A stretch of DNA of 64,000 bases from Nocardioides sp. (lineage in GTDB: Bacteria; Actinomycetota; Actinomycetes; Propionibacteriales; Nocardioidaceae), in contig JACJWV010000012.1 in assembly GCA_020636915.1 (NCBI GenBank), positions 1-64,000 of the forward strand. Direction: 5' to 3'. Below are positions 7,552 to 17,082 of the stretch, in pieces (position 1 is the first letter of the stretch; each line of letters starts with the position of its first letter). The position numbers and the translations under genes are program-made. Under the pieces are notes generated by a model that searched no databases, was not told where the DNA came from, and saw nothing but the letters and a program-made list of their open reading frames with translations.

Positions 7552-8190
7552 TCACGCGGCGGCGCTGATGCCCGTGAGCAGCCCCTTCGCCTCGGGCCAG
7601 GCATCGTCCCACCGGGTCGCGTCGGGGACCACGACGGCCACGAGGAGCGGGCTCCCCCCGACGTCGACGGCGAGCACCCGAAGCCGCTGGCCCGCAGCCG
7701 CGTCGAGCGCGACGCCGCCGTCCGCGCTCGACACGACCTCCCCGTCGCCGTCGAGCACGTCCAGCCCCAGCGCCGGCTTCCCGACGAGAAAGTCCCCGAC
7801 GACGGGCGCCACCGCTCCCGTCGCGGCGTCCCGGACCGCCTTGACCGCCTCCGCCGCGGTCGCCTGCGGCGGCCGCATCACGACGACGGCGACCAGCGGT
7901 GCGTCGCGCTCGGGGTCGGGCTTGCCGAGGTCGAAGGCGTCGGCCGCGCGGTGGACGCTCGTCCACCCGGCGGGGACCTGCAGCTCGAGCGCCGGGCTGA
8001 AGCCCTCGGGCGAGAGGTAGGTGCCGGCGGCCACGGCGAGGTCGGACTTCCCGGTCGGCAGCGGCTCCGCCGTCGACGTGCCCGAGGGCGAGGCCGAGGA
8101 CGCGCCCGCGGACGCGTCCGGTCCGTCGCTCGCGCAGGCCGTCAGGCCGCCGACCAGGAGGAGGGCCACCAGGACGTGCCGCAGGCTCAT
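7552..8190 (-). CDS. Putative lipoprotein, unknown function
   Basis: A 212-aa exported protein. The signal peptide MSLRHVLVALLLVGG is followed by lipobox LTAC, so the cysteine at about residue 19 would be lipidated and the protein held on the outer face of the membrane. A Ser/Ala/Pro-rich tether (to about residue 50) precedes a mixed alpha/beta domain, LELQVPAGWTSVHRAADAFD onward, of the kind seen in LpqN/LpqT-type lipoproteins. The ATG at 8190 is preceded by TACCCT with a 6-base gap, which rules out the longer reading frame. Ligand and partner are unknown. Confidence 0.8.
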   Translation of the reverse strand: MSLRHVLVALLLVGGLTACASDGPDASAGASSASPSGTSTAEPLPTGKSDLAVAAGTYLSPEGFSPALELQVPAGWTSVHRAADAFDLGKPDPERDAPLVAVVVMRPPQATAAEAVKAVRDAATGAVAPVVGDFLVGKPALGLDVLDGDGEVVSSADGGVALDAAAGQRLRVLAVDVGGSPLLVAVVVPDATRWDDAWPEAKGLLTGISAAA

Positions 8191-8196
8191 TCCTGA

Positions 8197-8202
8197 AGGG
8201 TA
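8197..8202 (-). promoter_or_regulatory. -10 hexamer for the lipoprotein gene
   Basis: TACCCT on the minus strand, 6 bases before the ATG at 8190. It predicts a leaderless mRNA. Confidence 0.55.
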
Positions 8203-8250
8203 GGCCAACCGGGAGTCCGGCGCCCCCGCTGCCGAGCGTCGCCAGCCGGC

Positions 8251-8370
8251 GACTCGGCGCGTCTTGCCGCCCGCAGAAGCCCGACTCGGCGCGTCTTGCC
8301 GCCCGCGGGAGCCCCCACCGGCAAGATGCGCCGACTCGCGCCCTCCCCACGGGCAAGACGCGCCGACTCG
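8251..8370. repeat. Four-copy inverted/direct repeat, GACTCGGCGCGTCTTGCC type
   Basis: Two direct copies of GACTCGGCGCGTCTTGCC plus GCCCGC (8251-8274, 8283-8306) are followed by two inverted copies (8320-8337 and 8351-8369). The array fills the gap between the end of the giant surface-protein gene and the lipoprotein promoter. It can fold into nested hairpins and probably acts as terminator or as a dispersed intergenic element. Confidence 0.8.
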
Positions 8371-8377
8371 CGCCCCG

Positions 8378-11300
8378 TCAGCCGCGGCGGCGGGAGGCGA
8401 CGACGAGGGCAGCGCCGGCCAGGACCGCGGCGAGAGCGGCCCAGGGCAGCCAGGGCGGGACGTCCGAGCCGGTGTTCGGCAGGCCGCCCGGACCGCCCGG
8501 ACCACCCGTGATCGCGTGGTTCGGCCCGAGGCCCGTGGGGCGGAAGACGTTGACCACCGTCACCGTCGTGACCTCGCCGGCCCCCACCGTCACCTTCCCG
8601 GGCTCGATCGTGGTGCGGTACGCGCCGCCGTCGCGGACCTCGCTGACGGTGCAGGTCGCACCGACCGGCAGCGGGCTCCACTCCGCACGCATCGAGGTGC
8701 CCGCTGAGAGCGTCCGCCGCGCGCCGTCCGGGACGGCGACGGCGGTGAACTCGCCGTCGAGCAGCCGCGTGCACGACAGGCTGACGACGTACCGCGCGCC
8801 GGTCGGGGCGCCGGCGCCCTCGACCTGCTTGACGACCGCGATCCCGCCCGCGAGGAACGTGTTGGTCACGACGGCCTCGGTCGCGTCCCCCTCGCCGATG
8901 ACGACGGCGGCCTCGGTGCCGTCGGTGTGGGTGGTCGACCCGTCGGCGGTCACCGCGATGCTCGTGGAGTCGGCATGCCCGGTGCCGGTCTCGGTCAGCG
9001 TGCACTGCGCGCCCGGCGGCAGCTCCTCGTACGTCGTCCGGTAGCCGTTCCCCTGCGAGAGGACCCGCTCGGCCCCGCCGGGGACGTCGACGTCGACCAC
9101 CGAGCCGGTCGCGTCGCTGGTGCAGGCCAGCGCCACGGTGAACGGGCCCGCTCCGTACCGGTCCGCCCCGGCTCCCACGACGCGCTTGACGACCTCGAGG
9201 GAACCCACGTCGAAGCGGTTGTCGAGGGCCGCCTCGAGGCCGGGCCCGGAGCCGCCGTCAGCGGTGTCGTTCCCGACGACGAACTCCGCGGAGGTCGTGC
9301 CGGTCGTGACCTCCGCGCCGTCGGCGGTCGTGATCGTGAGCGAGGTGCCGTTCGCTCCCGCGGCGTCGGTCTCGGTCAGCGTGCAGGCGGCGCCCGGCGG
9401 CAGGTCGTCGTAGACCGTGCTCAGGCCGTTGCCCTCGTCGAGCTCGCGGTCGGCGCCGCCCGGGATGTCGACGTCGACGGTGTCGCCGTTCGAGATCCGG
9501 GTGCAGGCCAGGTGGACGTGGAACGGGCCTGCGCCGTAGCGGTCCGCGCCGGGGCCGCTGACGGTCTTGGTGACCGCGATCGCGCCCAGGTCGAACCGGT
9601 TGCGGGCGGTGACGACGACGCCGGGGCCGCTGCCGTCGCCGGCGCTCGCGGTGTCGTCGACGATCGTGAAGGTCGCCGTCCTGCCGTCGCTGGTGGACGA
9701 CGACCCACCCGTGTCGACGATCATCGCGGTGCTGTCGGCGTCACCGTCGTCGGTCTCGGTCAGGGTGCACTCCGCGCCGACGGGCAGCTGGTGGTACTCC
9801 GTCGTGAGGCTGGTGGCCGAGGAGAGCGTGCGGTCCGCGCCGCCGTTGATCGTCACCGGTGTCGGCGTGCCGCCGACGTCGACCGTGCAGGCGAGGTGGA
9901 CGTCGAACGGTCCCGCGCCGTAGAGCGCGGCGCCGGGGCCGGTGACGTCCTTGGTCACCCGGACCGAGCCGAGGTGGTAGGTGTTGGTGACACCGACCTG
10001 GACGGGCGTGTTCTCCGAGGGGCCGACGGTGTAGGGACCGACCGGCGAGATCGAGACCTCCTGCGCGGGCGGGTCGCTGCTGACCTCATCGACCGTGCAG
10101 GCGGCGCCCGTCGGCAGGCCGGTGTAGACGACCGAGTCGCCGTCGCCGTGCAGCTCGCGCACCGCCCCGCCCGGGATCGGCACGACGTACGTGTCGCCGT
10201 TGACCTCGACGGTGCACCCGAGGCTGACGGTGTAGGTGCCGGTCGCGATGGCCGGGTTCTCGTCGACGTCGCCGGCGAGGTGCTTGGTGACCTCGATCGA
10301 GCCGAGCTGGAAGACGTTGACGACGTCGATCGTGACCGGGGTGCTGTCGCCGACGGCGACCTTCCCGTCCACGGGGTCGGTGAAGGTGAAGCTGGCACCG
10401 CCGGTCGCGGTCTCGGTCACCTGGCAGGTCGCGCCCGTCGGCAGGTCGGTGACCTCCCAGACCGGGTCGGCCTTGTCGATCACGTGGTCGGCCGAGTAGA
10501 CGGTCGTCGGGTCGGCGTTCGCCAGCGTGCACTCCAGGTGCAGCGTGAAGGTGTGCACGCCCCACGGGTCGGCGCCCGGGCCGATCACGGCCTTGGTGAT
10601 CGTCACCGGTCCGGTCGTGTAGTGGTTGGTGTAGGCCACGGCGTTGACGTGCGTGCTGCCGCTGTCCGCGCCGAGCGTGAAGGTCGCGGTCTTCCCGGCC
10701 GTGGGCGGGCCGGTCGAACCGTCCTCGGTCACCACGTGGGTGGTCGAGGCGGAGCCCGCGGAGTCGGTCTCGGTGACCGTGCAGGCCGAGCCGGCCGGGA
10801 GGTCGCCGAAGACCTTCTCGTCCCCGTCGCCGAGGGTGAAGGCGCGGTCGGCGGCGGGGACGACCTCGGTGCCGTTGAACGTGCACGAGGCGGTGAAGTC
10901 GAAGGTGTCGGTGTAGGCGATCGGGTGGCCGCCCTGGTCGACCGCGCCGCCGGCGTCGACCTCCTTCGAGACGGTGAAGCCGGCAGCGCTGTAGGTGTTG
11001 GTGGCGGTGATCTGGGCGACGGGGATCGGGTCCGGGTACGCCGGGTTGGCGATGTCGTGCCGCGACGAGTAGTCACGCACCGCGGTCACGTCCCCCGACG
11101 TCCCCGCGGTCGGGCCGGCCGGGTCGAAGGTGACGTCGGCACCCTGGGCGCCGGCCTCGGTGAGGTGGCAGCTCGCGTAGCGCGGCAGGTTGACCTCGCC
11201 CCACGGGTTGGCCGGGTCGCCGTCGTTGACGTGGACCACCTGGCCGGGCTTCAGCACCACGGGGTTCACGGCTGCGCCGGTGGTGTCGACCACCGTCACG

Positions 11301-14300
11301 TCCGTGCCGTTCGAGGTGCACGCCAGGGTGAAGGTGTAGCTCGACGGCAGCGGGTAGGACGAGCCCGGCGGCGCGACCACGAGCTTCTCCAGGTCGACCC
11401 GGCCGGTCGAGAGCGCGACGCCGACCTTGCGCGGCTCGACGACGCTGGTGACCTGGGCGCTGCCGTTGAAGCGGCTCTGCGCACCGACGGCGAAGGAGTT
11501 CCAGGCGATCGCGTCGCGGTCCTTCAGCTCGGCGACGGCCGGGTAGTCGGCGGTCGTGGTGTCGAAGGTGACGTGCAGCGTCCTGCCGGGGGCGAGCCCG
11601 TCGCCCGACGCGGCGCCGGGGTAGGTCAGGACCGACTTGAGCGCCTTGGCCGTCGCGAGCTGGGCCGGCGTCGCCCCCGCGACGGGGATCCACGTGCGGG
11701 CGTGGACGTCGGCGTAGCAGGGGTTCGACGGTGGGATGCCGCCCGGCGTCGTCTCGTTCAGGATGTCGGCGCTGTTGCACTGCGTGCTCGGGACCGCGGT
11801 GGAGTAGTACGTCGCGAACGAGTGCGCACCACCGCCGAGCCCCCCGGCGTTGTCGGTGAAGTTGCCGATCAGCGTCGCCGCCCAGCGCGAGTCGCGCGCC
11901 GAGTCGATCGTGACGCCGGTGTCGCCAGGTCGCGGCAGCACGTCGATGCCGGCCAGCACGCCGGCCGGGACGTTGCCCTCGTTGGTCATGCTCAGCTGCC
12001 AGGTCTCGGTGCCGCCGGCGCGCGTGATCGGCACGCAGGGGTAGCGGTAGAAGCCGTTCGCGGCGTTCGGCGCCGTGCACTGGCCGGCGCTGCTGCCGAA
12101 GCCGAGCTGGATGACCCCGAGGTCGTCGTAGTTCGGGTCGGACGGGCTCGCGCCGGGGACTCCGGCTCCGCTGCCCTTCACCGACTTGACCGAGCGGATC
12201 GGGCTGGCCGCGCTCGGCTCGGTGACGGTGTCGGCCGCGCAGGAGCCGACGTTCGACTGGTTCGGTGCGGACTGGTTGTTGTGCGTGTGCTGGCACTGGT
12301 CGAAGATCCGGTCCGACGTCGCGACGACGTTGTTCTCGACGGCGGTCCCGGGCGCCAGGCCGGCCTGGTAGACCAGCTTGGCGGTCAGGGTCAGCACGTC
12401 GCCGGGATGCAGCACGAACCCGTCGGGAAGGCTGATCCGGAGGTTGCCGGTGGTGGGGTTCAGGTGCGCGGTGATCCCGGTGACCGGCAGGTTCGCGCCG
12501 CTGCCGTTCTTGAGCGTGAAGACGTACGACGGCGCCGGGTCGCCGTCGGCGTCACGCGGTTCGACCAGCAGCGAGCCGTTCTCGTTGGTCGCGATGTGGT
12601 CGACGATCGACAAGCCGGTCATCGGCCACGAGCCGGTGTTCGTGAACGTCATGACGTAGGGGATCTGGGCACCCGGGGCGTACGCCGGCGGCGCGTTCGA
12701 GCCGTTGCCGGGCGCCTTGGTCACCTTGATCTTGTTCTGCAGGTGGGTCAGCTTCGTGGTGGCCGTCGCGGAGGCGTCGGCCACCCACGGGTCGGCCTGG
12801 TCGTTCCAGCCGCCGTCGACGTGCACGTCGACGGTGTCGGTGAAGGTCCCCCGCGCGGTCTCGCCCGGAGCGGGGTCGAGGTCCGGCCGGGTCGACGGCA
12901 CCGGCGTGTCCGGCCCGTCGGGTGAGTAGCGCAGGAACTGACGGCGGTCGGCCTTGAAGACCAGGCTGACCGTCGGGTTGGCCGGCCGCTCCCAGTTGCC
13001 ACCGTCGGCGCGCTGCGCGGTCACGCGCAGGCCCTGCACGGTGGCGGCACTCACGCCGGCCGGCAGCACCGGCTGCCAGTTGTTCGATCCCGAGGCCAGG
13101 GTCACGAAGGTGCCGGGGTGCCAGCAGGCGGTGAGGTCGGCGCTCCCGGCGCACCGGGCGACCAGGGTCGAGCCCTGCAGCTGGTAGGTGACCCCCGTCA
13201 ACGCGTCGAGCCGGACCCGGTCGACCGGTGCGGGGACGGTCTGACGGGGCAGGCTGGCGAGGTCGAAGACGTTCCAGAACGTCGGCGTGGCGTCGGTCAG
13301 CACCATCCGCTTGGTGCGGACCGTCCCGGTGGGGCGGCCGCTGACGGTGACGGTGTAGCCGGTGCGGCTCTGGGTCTCGGTGCGCGACGCGGGGCTGATC
13401 GTCTTGGCCGCGACCACGCCGTACGTCGGCGCGACGATCGTGACCCCGTCCTTGGCGGTGCCGTTGTTGTGGCCCGCCGGGCTGTCGACGTCCGCGCGCA
13501 CGACGTTGTCCACCTGCTCGCCGGCCACCACGGGGCTGGCGTCGCTGCGGTGCGTGGCACGGAGCTGGAAGGTCAGCTTGACCGTGGTGGCGGCGTCGTG
13601 GGGGATGAAGCCCGTGTGGACCACCTGCACCTGGGTGACCGAGGCCAGCTGCGCGGGCGTGAGCGCGGTCGCGGCCGCGATCGTGATCGGCGGGTCGGTC
13701 GTCGCGCCGCGGGTGAGGACCACCTGGGTGCCGGTCGCCCCCGTGGGCACCGTGATCGAGTCGATCGAGTGCAGGTCGAAGGTGTCGAAGGTCTGGGAAG
13801 CCCCGACGGCGTCGGTCACCGAGAGCTCACGGACCTTGCCGAGGCTGTCGTTGGTGGCGGTGAGGGTGGCCGTGACGAGAGGGAACAGGTCGGGGTTCGT
13901 CCCCGCCTGCGGCACACCGACCTGCGCCTGGTCGAAGGCCTTCTGGGTCGTCACGTTGACGGGCCGGTCGAGGATCGTGATCTGGGCGTCGGACGTCGAC
14001 GTGTAGCTCCCGCTCGGACCGGTGCCGCGCACGCGCACCGTGTTGTCCACGAGCCCGGGGGTCCCCGTGTTGTAGGTCTGGTCACCGAGCACGGCCTGGG
14101 CCGGTGCGGAGCGCCGCTGCTGGCGCAGCTGGAGGACGAGGTCGATCGGGCGACGGTTGTCGTACGACGCCGCCACGCCGCTCCCGACCGGCGGGTCGTC
14201 AGGTGAGTCGACGCGCGCGGCGCGGGTCGGGCTCTCCACGATGGTCAGCCGGACGCCGAGGGTGGTGCTCCGCTGACCAGCGGTGAGTGTGTAGCCGGGG

Positions 14301-16897
14301 AACTTGCCGTCACAGCTGCTCGCCGAGGGGCACGCCTGGCCGGTGATGTCGACCCAGCTGCCCGAGGCCGAGGAGAAGATCTCGACCTTGCTCACCTTGT
14401 CGAAGGTGATGAGGGGGTCGCTGCCGGTCGTGATGGGGGCGATGCGCGCGAGGTCGAAGGCGTCGAAGACCGACTGCCCGACGTCCGCGGGGGTGGTCGC
14501 CGGGTCGGTGACGACCATCTTGTCCAGCGGGATGCCCTGGGTGCTCCAACGCAGCCGTGCCGTGCGCTGGTCGTCGGTGAGCGCGACGACCGTGGCGGCG
14601 TCCTTGGACGGACTGCCGTCGTCGAGCAGCCAGAACTTGTCGACCATGGACGGTCCGCCGCCGCCACCACCGTCGACCGGGCGCAGCTCGATCGTGTCCT
14701 GGTCCTCGTCGGTCACGGTCGGGTCGACCGCGTCGGGGTTGTGCACCTTGGACTGCACGTCGTTGGTGAGAGTGGTGTCCACGTCGGGGATCGCCGACGC
14801 GGCAGGGTCGCTGCGCAGGGTGCTGCGCAGCGCCACGCGGAAGTAGGGCGTGACGCTGAAGCCGGGCTGCAGGAGCTCGCCTGCGACCCTGGGCTCGAAG
14901 TCGAACCGGATGCCCGCGACGTCGTCGCGCAGGCCGGCCGGCACGTCGAAGCTGAAGCCGGACCGCGGGCCGTCGACCGGTCCGGTCAGCACCTTCCACG
15001 CGGAGCCGTCCCAGTAGCGGACCGTGAGCGTGGCGTTGGCGGGGACGTCGGTCGGCTCGACACGCGTCAGGTCGTAGTGGTCCCAGAAGTCGCTCGGCGC
15101 GGCCGCGGGGTCCGCCGGGTCGGCGATGCGCAGGTACTCCGAGCCCACCGTGGCGGCCCCGGGCCCGGTGTTGTCGACCTTCGCCGGCACGCTGACCAGG
15201 GTGGTGGAACCGGGGACGGCGTACATCCAGTCGCGCGAGATCTCCTTGGTGACCGACGTGTTCACCCGCAGCGGCCGCCGGGTCAGGTCGTCGGAGTCGC
15301 GCGCGACGTCGCTGGTCTGCCCGTCCGACCGGGTGACCTGCGTCGAGGCGGTGTTGGTGGAGGTGACGTCCGCCGACCCCGTGACCGGGTCGGCGGTGAC
15401 GCGGAACGGGAGGACGGCGTACTGCGCCGCGGCCATGGTGCCGGTGAACGTGACGGTGAAGCCGGCGACCCGGTGCCCAGCCGTGGCGGCCGGCAGGGTG
15501 TCGCGCGACGCGGTCGACTTCGGCCCCTCGCTGTGTCCGTCGGCGTAGACGTACTGGATGCTCGCCGCGGTCGCGCCCGTCGGCCACTCGATGTCGGCCC
15601 CGACGAACCCGGTGAAGGTGAGGCCCTGGGCGACCAGGTCGCCGCTGCCGTCGGGCTCGGTGATCACCATCGTGTTCACGGGCACCGGCCCGTTGTCGAC
15701 CCGCAGCGTCGCCGTCGTGGACCTGCCGGAGTCGAGCGTGGAGACCGCGAACTCCTTGGTGATCGTGGCCGTCGGCGGCTGGCGGCGGATGCCGACACTG
15801 GCGTTCGCCTCGACCGGCGTCGTCGACTGCGCGTCGAGGGTGACGTGGCTGCTGGCCCGGTCGCTGACGGTGACGGTCGTGTTGGCCGGGATCGTGGTGA
15901 CGTTGTCGCGGGTCTGGGTGCGGATCACGACCTTCGCGGCCCCGGAGGCCGGCGTGATCGGCACCGCTCCGGTCGTGGAGGTGAAGGTGAACCGGAGGCC
16001 GTGGATCGCGTCGGTCGGCGACGGGAGCAGCGACGACGCGTCCACCGGGAGCGGCACCGGGCTGCCGGTGTGCCAGGTCCCGCCGGCGTCCTTCCAGTCC
16101 AGCTGCACGCGGTCGGCGCCGGTGGGGGCGGTCAGCGTCAGTCCGGTGACGGCGAGGTGCTGGAACGAGTCGGGCGCACCGTCGGCCGGGTCCTGCAGCA
16201 CCAGCGAGTCGACCGTGCGGTTGGAGGAGTTGCGCCCGGTGATCGTCCAGTCCACGGGCTGGCCGGGCACCGCCGGCACCGGGTTCGCACCGTGGCTGTC
16301 GACGGTCTTGGTGACCGTGGACGCCAGGACGTCGTCCACCCGGACGACGACGGCGGCCGAGTCCGAGCGCGGGGCGCCGTTGGACTGGGTGACGTTCGCG
16401 GTGTTGGTGATCGTGCCTGCCTGCGCGGGCGTGGCGTCGGGCGGTACGCGCACGGAGATCGTGACCGTCGCCTCGTTGCCGGCCTCGAGGCCGACGTCGC
16501 CACCGTCGAGGGCCTCGGTGAAGCGCACCGACACGTTCCCGTCAGCGGTGTCGGTGGTCGAGCTCGTCACGCCGAGGACCTGCACCGGGTCGGGCACGCC
16601 GGGGTCGAGCTCGATGGGATCGGGGAGGACGTCGGTCAGCTGGGCGTTCGTGCACCCGGCGCCGTCGAGGTTCGAGCACCCGATACGGACGGTGTAGCTG
16701 AAGGTCTGTCCCGGCGTGTAGGTCGGGACCTCGCCGGCGTGACCGGTGACGTCCTTGCGGACGGTCAGCACGCCGACGTCGGCGGCCGAGGCCGGTGCGA
16801 CCCCCAGGAGGACCAGCGGAAGGACGAGTGGGAGGGCGAGGAGCATCGCGATCGCAGCCATCGCGCCGCTCCGCCGCCCGGCGCGGAGCCGTGTCAC
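8378..16897 (-). CDS. Giant LPXTG cell-wall surface protein with DUF11-like and DUF5979 repeats
   Basis: About 2839 aa. The N-terminus has a basic region and hydrophobic signal peptide ending VAPASA-AD. The first roughly 1800 residues are Thr/Ser/Asp-rich beta modules of DUF11/isopeptide type (motifs such as VTITVRVPP, ITNTANVTQSNGAPRSD). From about residue 1830 come eight DUF5979-like modules of about 110-140 aa, each opening with a G-hydrophobic-xVTK strand and holding a LxCT and a TxTETD motif (near 1832, 1970, 2094, 2197, 2309, 2437, 2560, 2679). The C-terminus is LPNTG (about residue 2805), a membrane helix and RRRG: a sortase anchor. The start is set at GTG 16897 because GAGGAAGG precedes it; a GTG at 16924 lacks a ribosome site. 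Probable adhesin or stalk; no sortase gene is in view. Confidence 0.9.
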   Translation of the reverse strand: MTRLRAGRRSGAMAAIAMLLALPLVLPLVLLGVAPASAADVGVLTVRKDVTGHAGEVPTYTPGQTFSYTVRIGCSNLDGAGCTNAQLTDVLPDPIELDPGVPDPVQVLGVTSSTTDTADGNVSVRFTEALDGGDVGLEAGNEATVTISVRVPPDATPAQAGTITNTANVTQSNGAPRSDSAAVVVRVDDVLASTVTKTVDSHGANPVPAVPGQPVDWTITGRNSSNRTVDSLVLQDPADGAPDSFQHLAVTGLTLTAPTGADRVQLDWKDAGGTWHTGSPVPLPVDASSLLPSPTDAIHGLRFTFTSTTGAVPITPASGAAKVVIRTQTRDNVTTIPANTTVTVSDRASSHVTLDAQSTTPVEANASVGIRRQPPTATITKEFAVSTLDSGRSTTATLRVDNGPVPVNTMVITEPDGSGDLVAQGLTFTGFVGADIEWPTGATAASIQYVYADGHSEGPKSTASRDTLPAATAGHRVAGFTVTFTGTMAAAQYAVLPFRVTADPVTGSADVTSTNTASTQVTRSDGQTSDVARDSDDLTRRPLRVNTSVTKEISRDWMYAVPGSTTLVSVPAKVDNTGPGAATVGSEYLRIADPADPAAAPSDFWDHYDLTRVEPTDVPANATLTVRYWDGSAWKVLTGPVDGPRSGFSFDVPAGLRDDVAGIRFDFEPRVAGELLQPGFSVTPYFRVALRSTLRSDPAASAIPDVDTTLTNDVQSKVHNPDAVDPTVTDEDQDTIELRPVDGGGGGGPSMVDKFWLLDDGSPSKDAATVVALTDDQRTARLRWSTQGIPLDKMVVTDPATTPADVGQSVFDAFDLARIAPITTGSDPLITFDKVSKVEIFSSASGSWVDITGQACPSASSCDGKFPGYTLTAGQRSTTLGVRLTIVESPTRAARVDSPDDPPVGSGVAASYDNRRPIDLVLQLRQQRRSAPAQAVLGDQTYNTGTPGLVDNTVRVRGTGPSGSYTSTSDAQITILDRPVNVTTQKAFDQAQVGVPQAGTNPDLFPLVTATLTATNDSLGKVRELSVTDAVGASQTFDTFDLHSIDSITVPTGATGTQVVLTRGATTDPPITIAAATALTPAQLASVTQVQVVHTGFIPHDAATTVKLTFQLRATHRSDASPVVAGEQVDNVVRADVDSPAGHNNGTAKDGVTIVAPTYGVVAAKTISPASRTETQSRTGYTVTVSGRPTGTVRTKRMVLTDATPTFWNVFDLASLPRQTVPAPVDRVRLDALTGVTYQLQGSTLVARCAGSADLTACWHPGTFVTLASGSNNWQPVLPAGVSAATVQGLRVTAQRADGGNWERPANPTVSLVFKADRRQFLRYSPDGPDTPVPSTRPDLDPAPGETARGTFTDTVDVHVDGGWNDQADPWVADASATATTKLTHLQNKIKVTKAPGNGSNAPPAYAPGAQIPYVMTFTNTGSWPMTGLSIVDHIATNENGSLLVEPRDADGDPAPSYVFTLKNGSGANLPVTGITAHLNPTTGNLRISLPDGFVLHPGDVLTLTAKLVYQAGLAPGTAVENNVVATSDRIFDQCQHTHNNQSAPNQSNVGSCAADTVTEPSAASPIRSVKSVKGSGAGVPGASPSDPNYDDLGVIQLGFGSSAGQCTAPNAANGFYRYPCVPITRAGGTETWQLSMTNEGNVPAGVLAGIDVLPRPGDTGVTIDSARDSRWAATLIGNFTDNAGGLGGGAHSFATYYSTAVPSTQCNSADILNETTPGGIPPSNPCYADVHARTWIPVAGATPAQLATAKALKSVLTYPGAASGDGLAPGRTLHVTFDTTTADYPAVAELKDRDAIAWNSFAVGAQSRFNGSAQVTSVVEPRKVGVALSTGRVDLEKLVVAPPGSSYPLPSSYTFTLACTSNGTDVTVVDTTGAAVNPVVLKPGQVVHVNDGDPANPWGEVNLPRYASCHLTEAGAQGADVTFDPAGPTAGTSGDVTAVRDYSSRHDIANPAYPDPIPVAQITATNTYSAAGFTVSKEVDAGGAVDQGGHPIAYTDTFDFTASCTFNGTEVVPAADRAFTLGDGDEKVFGDLPAGSACTVTETDSAGSASTTHVVTEDGSTGPPTAGKTATFTLGADSGSTHVNAVAYTNHYTTGPVTITKAVIGPGADPWGVHTFTLHLECTLANADPTTVYSADHVIDKADPVWEVTDLPTGATCQVTETATGGASFTFTDPVDGKVAVGDSTPVTIDVVNVFQLGSIEVTKHLAGDVDENPAIATGTYTVSLGCTVEVNGDTYVVPIPGGAVRELHGDGDSVVYTGLPTGAACTVDEVSSDPPAQEVSISPVGPYTVGPSENTPVQVGVTNTYHLGSVRVTKDVTGPGAALYGAGPFDVHLACTVDVGGTPTPVTINGGADRTLSSATSLTTEYHQLPVGAECTLTETDDGDADSTAMIVDTGGSSSTSDGRTATFTIVDDTASAGDGSGPGVVVTARNRFDLGAIAVTKTVSGPGADRYGAGPFHVHLACTRISNGDTVDVDIPGGADRELDEGNGLSTVYDDLPPGAACTLTETDAAGANGTSLTITTADGAEVTTGTTSAEFVVGNDTADGGSGPGLEAALDNRFDVGSLEVVKRVVGAGADRYGAGPFTVALACTSDATGSVVDVDVPGGAERVLSQGNGYRTTYEELPPGAQCTLTETGTGHADSTSIAVTADGSTTHTDGTEAAVVIGEGDATEAVVTNTFLAGGIAVVKQVEGAGAPTGARYVVSLSCTRLLDGEFTAVAVPDGARRTLSAGTSMRAEWSPLPVGATCTVSEVRDGGAYRTTIEPGKVTVGAGEVTTVTVVNVFRPTGLGPNHAITGGPGGPGGLPNTGSDVPPWLPWAALAAVLAGAALVVASRRRG

Positions 16898-17066
16898 GTC
16901 CAGCCTTCCTCGACCCCGCGGCACGCGGAGGTGTGCGGCACCGTCCGGGCAGCCGCCGGCGAGGGGTCAGTCGTCCTCGGGGCCGACGCTAGGACGGGGT
17001 CGGCTCGCGCCGCCTCACCCGAAACGGGCCCCCGGGACCACTCGGCTGCGACCGGGGCGGCCGCTC

Positions 17067-17082
17067 AGCCTGGATCCAGGCT
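17067..17082. repeat. 16-bp perfect palindrome at the lysG stop codon (copy 1)
   Basis: AGCCTGGATCCAGGCT overlaps the last base of the TGA of the LysR-type gene. An identical 16-mer sits at 22221-22236 in exactly the same relation to another minus-strand stop codon. It probably forms a transcript-end hairpin, or is a dispersed palindromic element. Confidence 0.8.

Noticed and set aside
8927..12925. A 1332-codon open frame on the plus strand opposite the surface-protein gene
   Set aside because: Its Arg/Gly/Val-rich composition is the mirror of the GC-biased codons of the minus-strand gene, and it has no domains or ribosome site.
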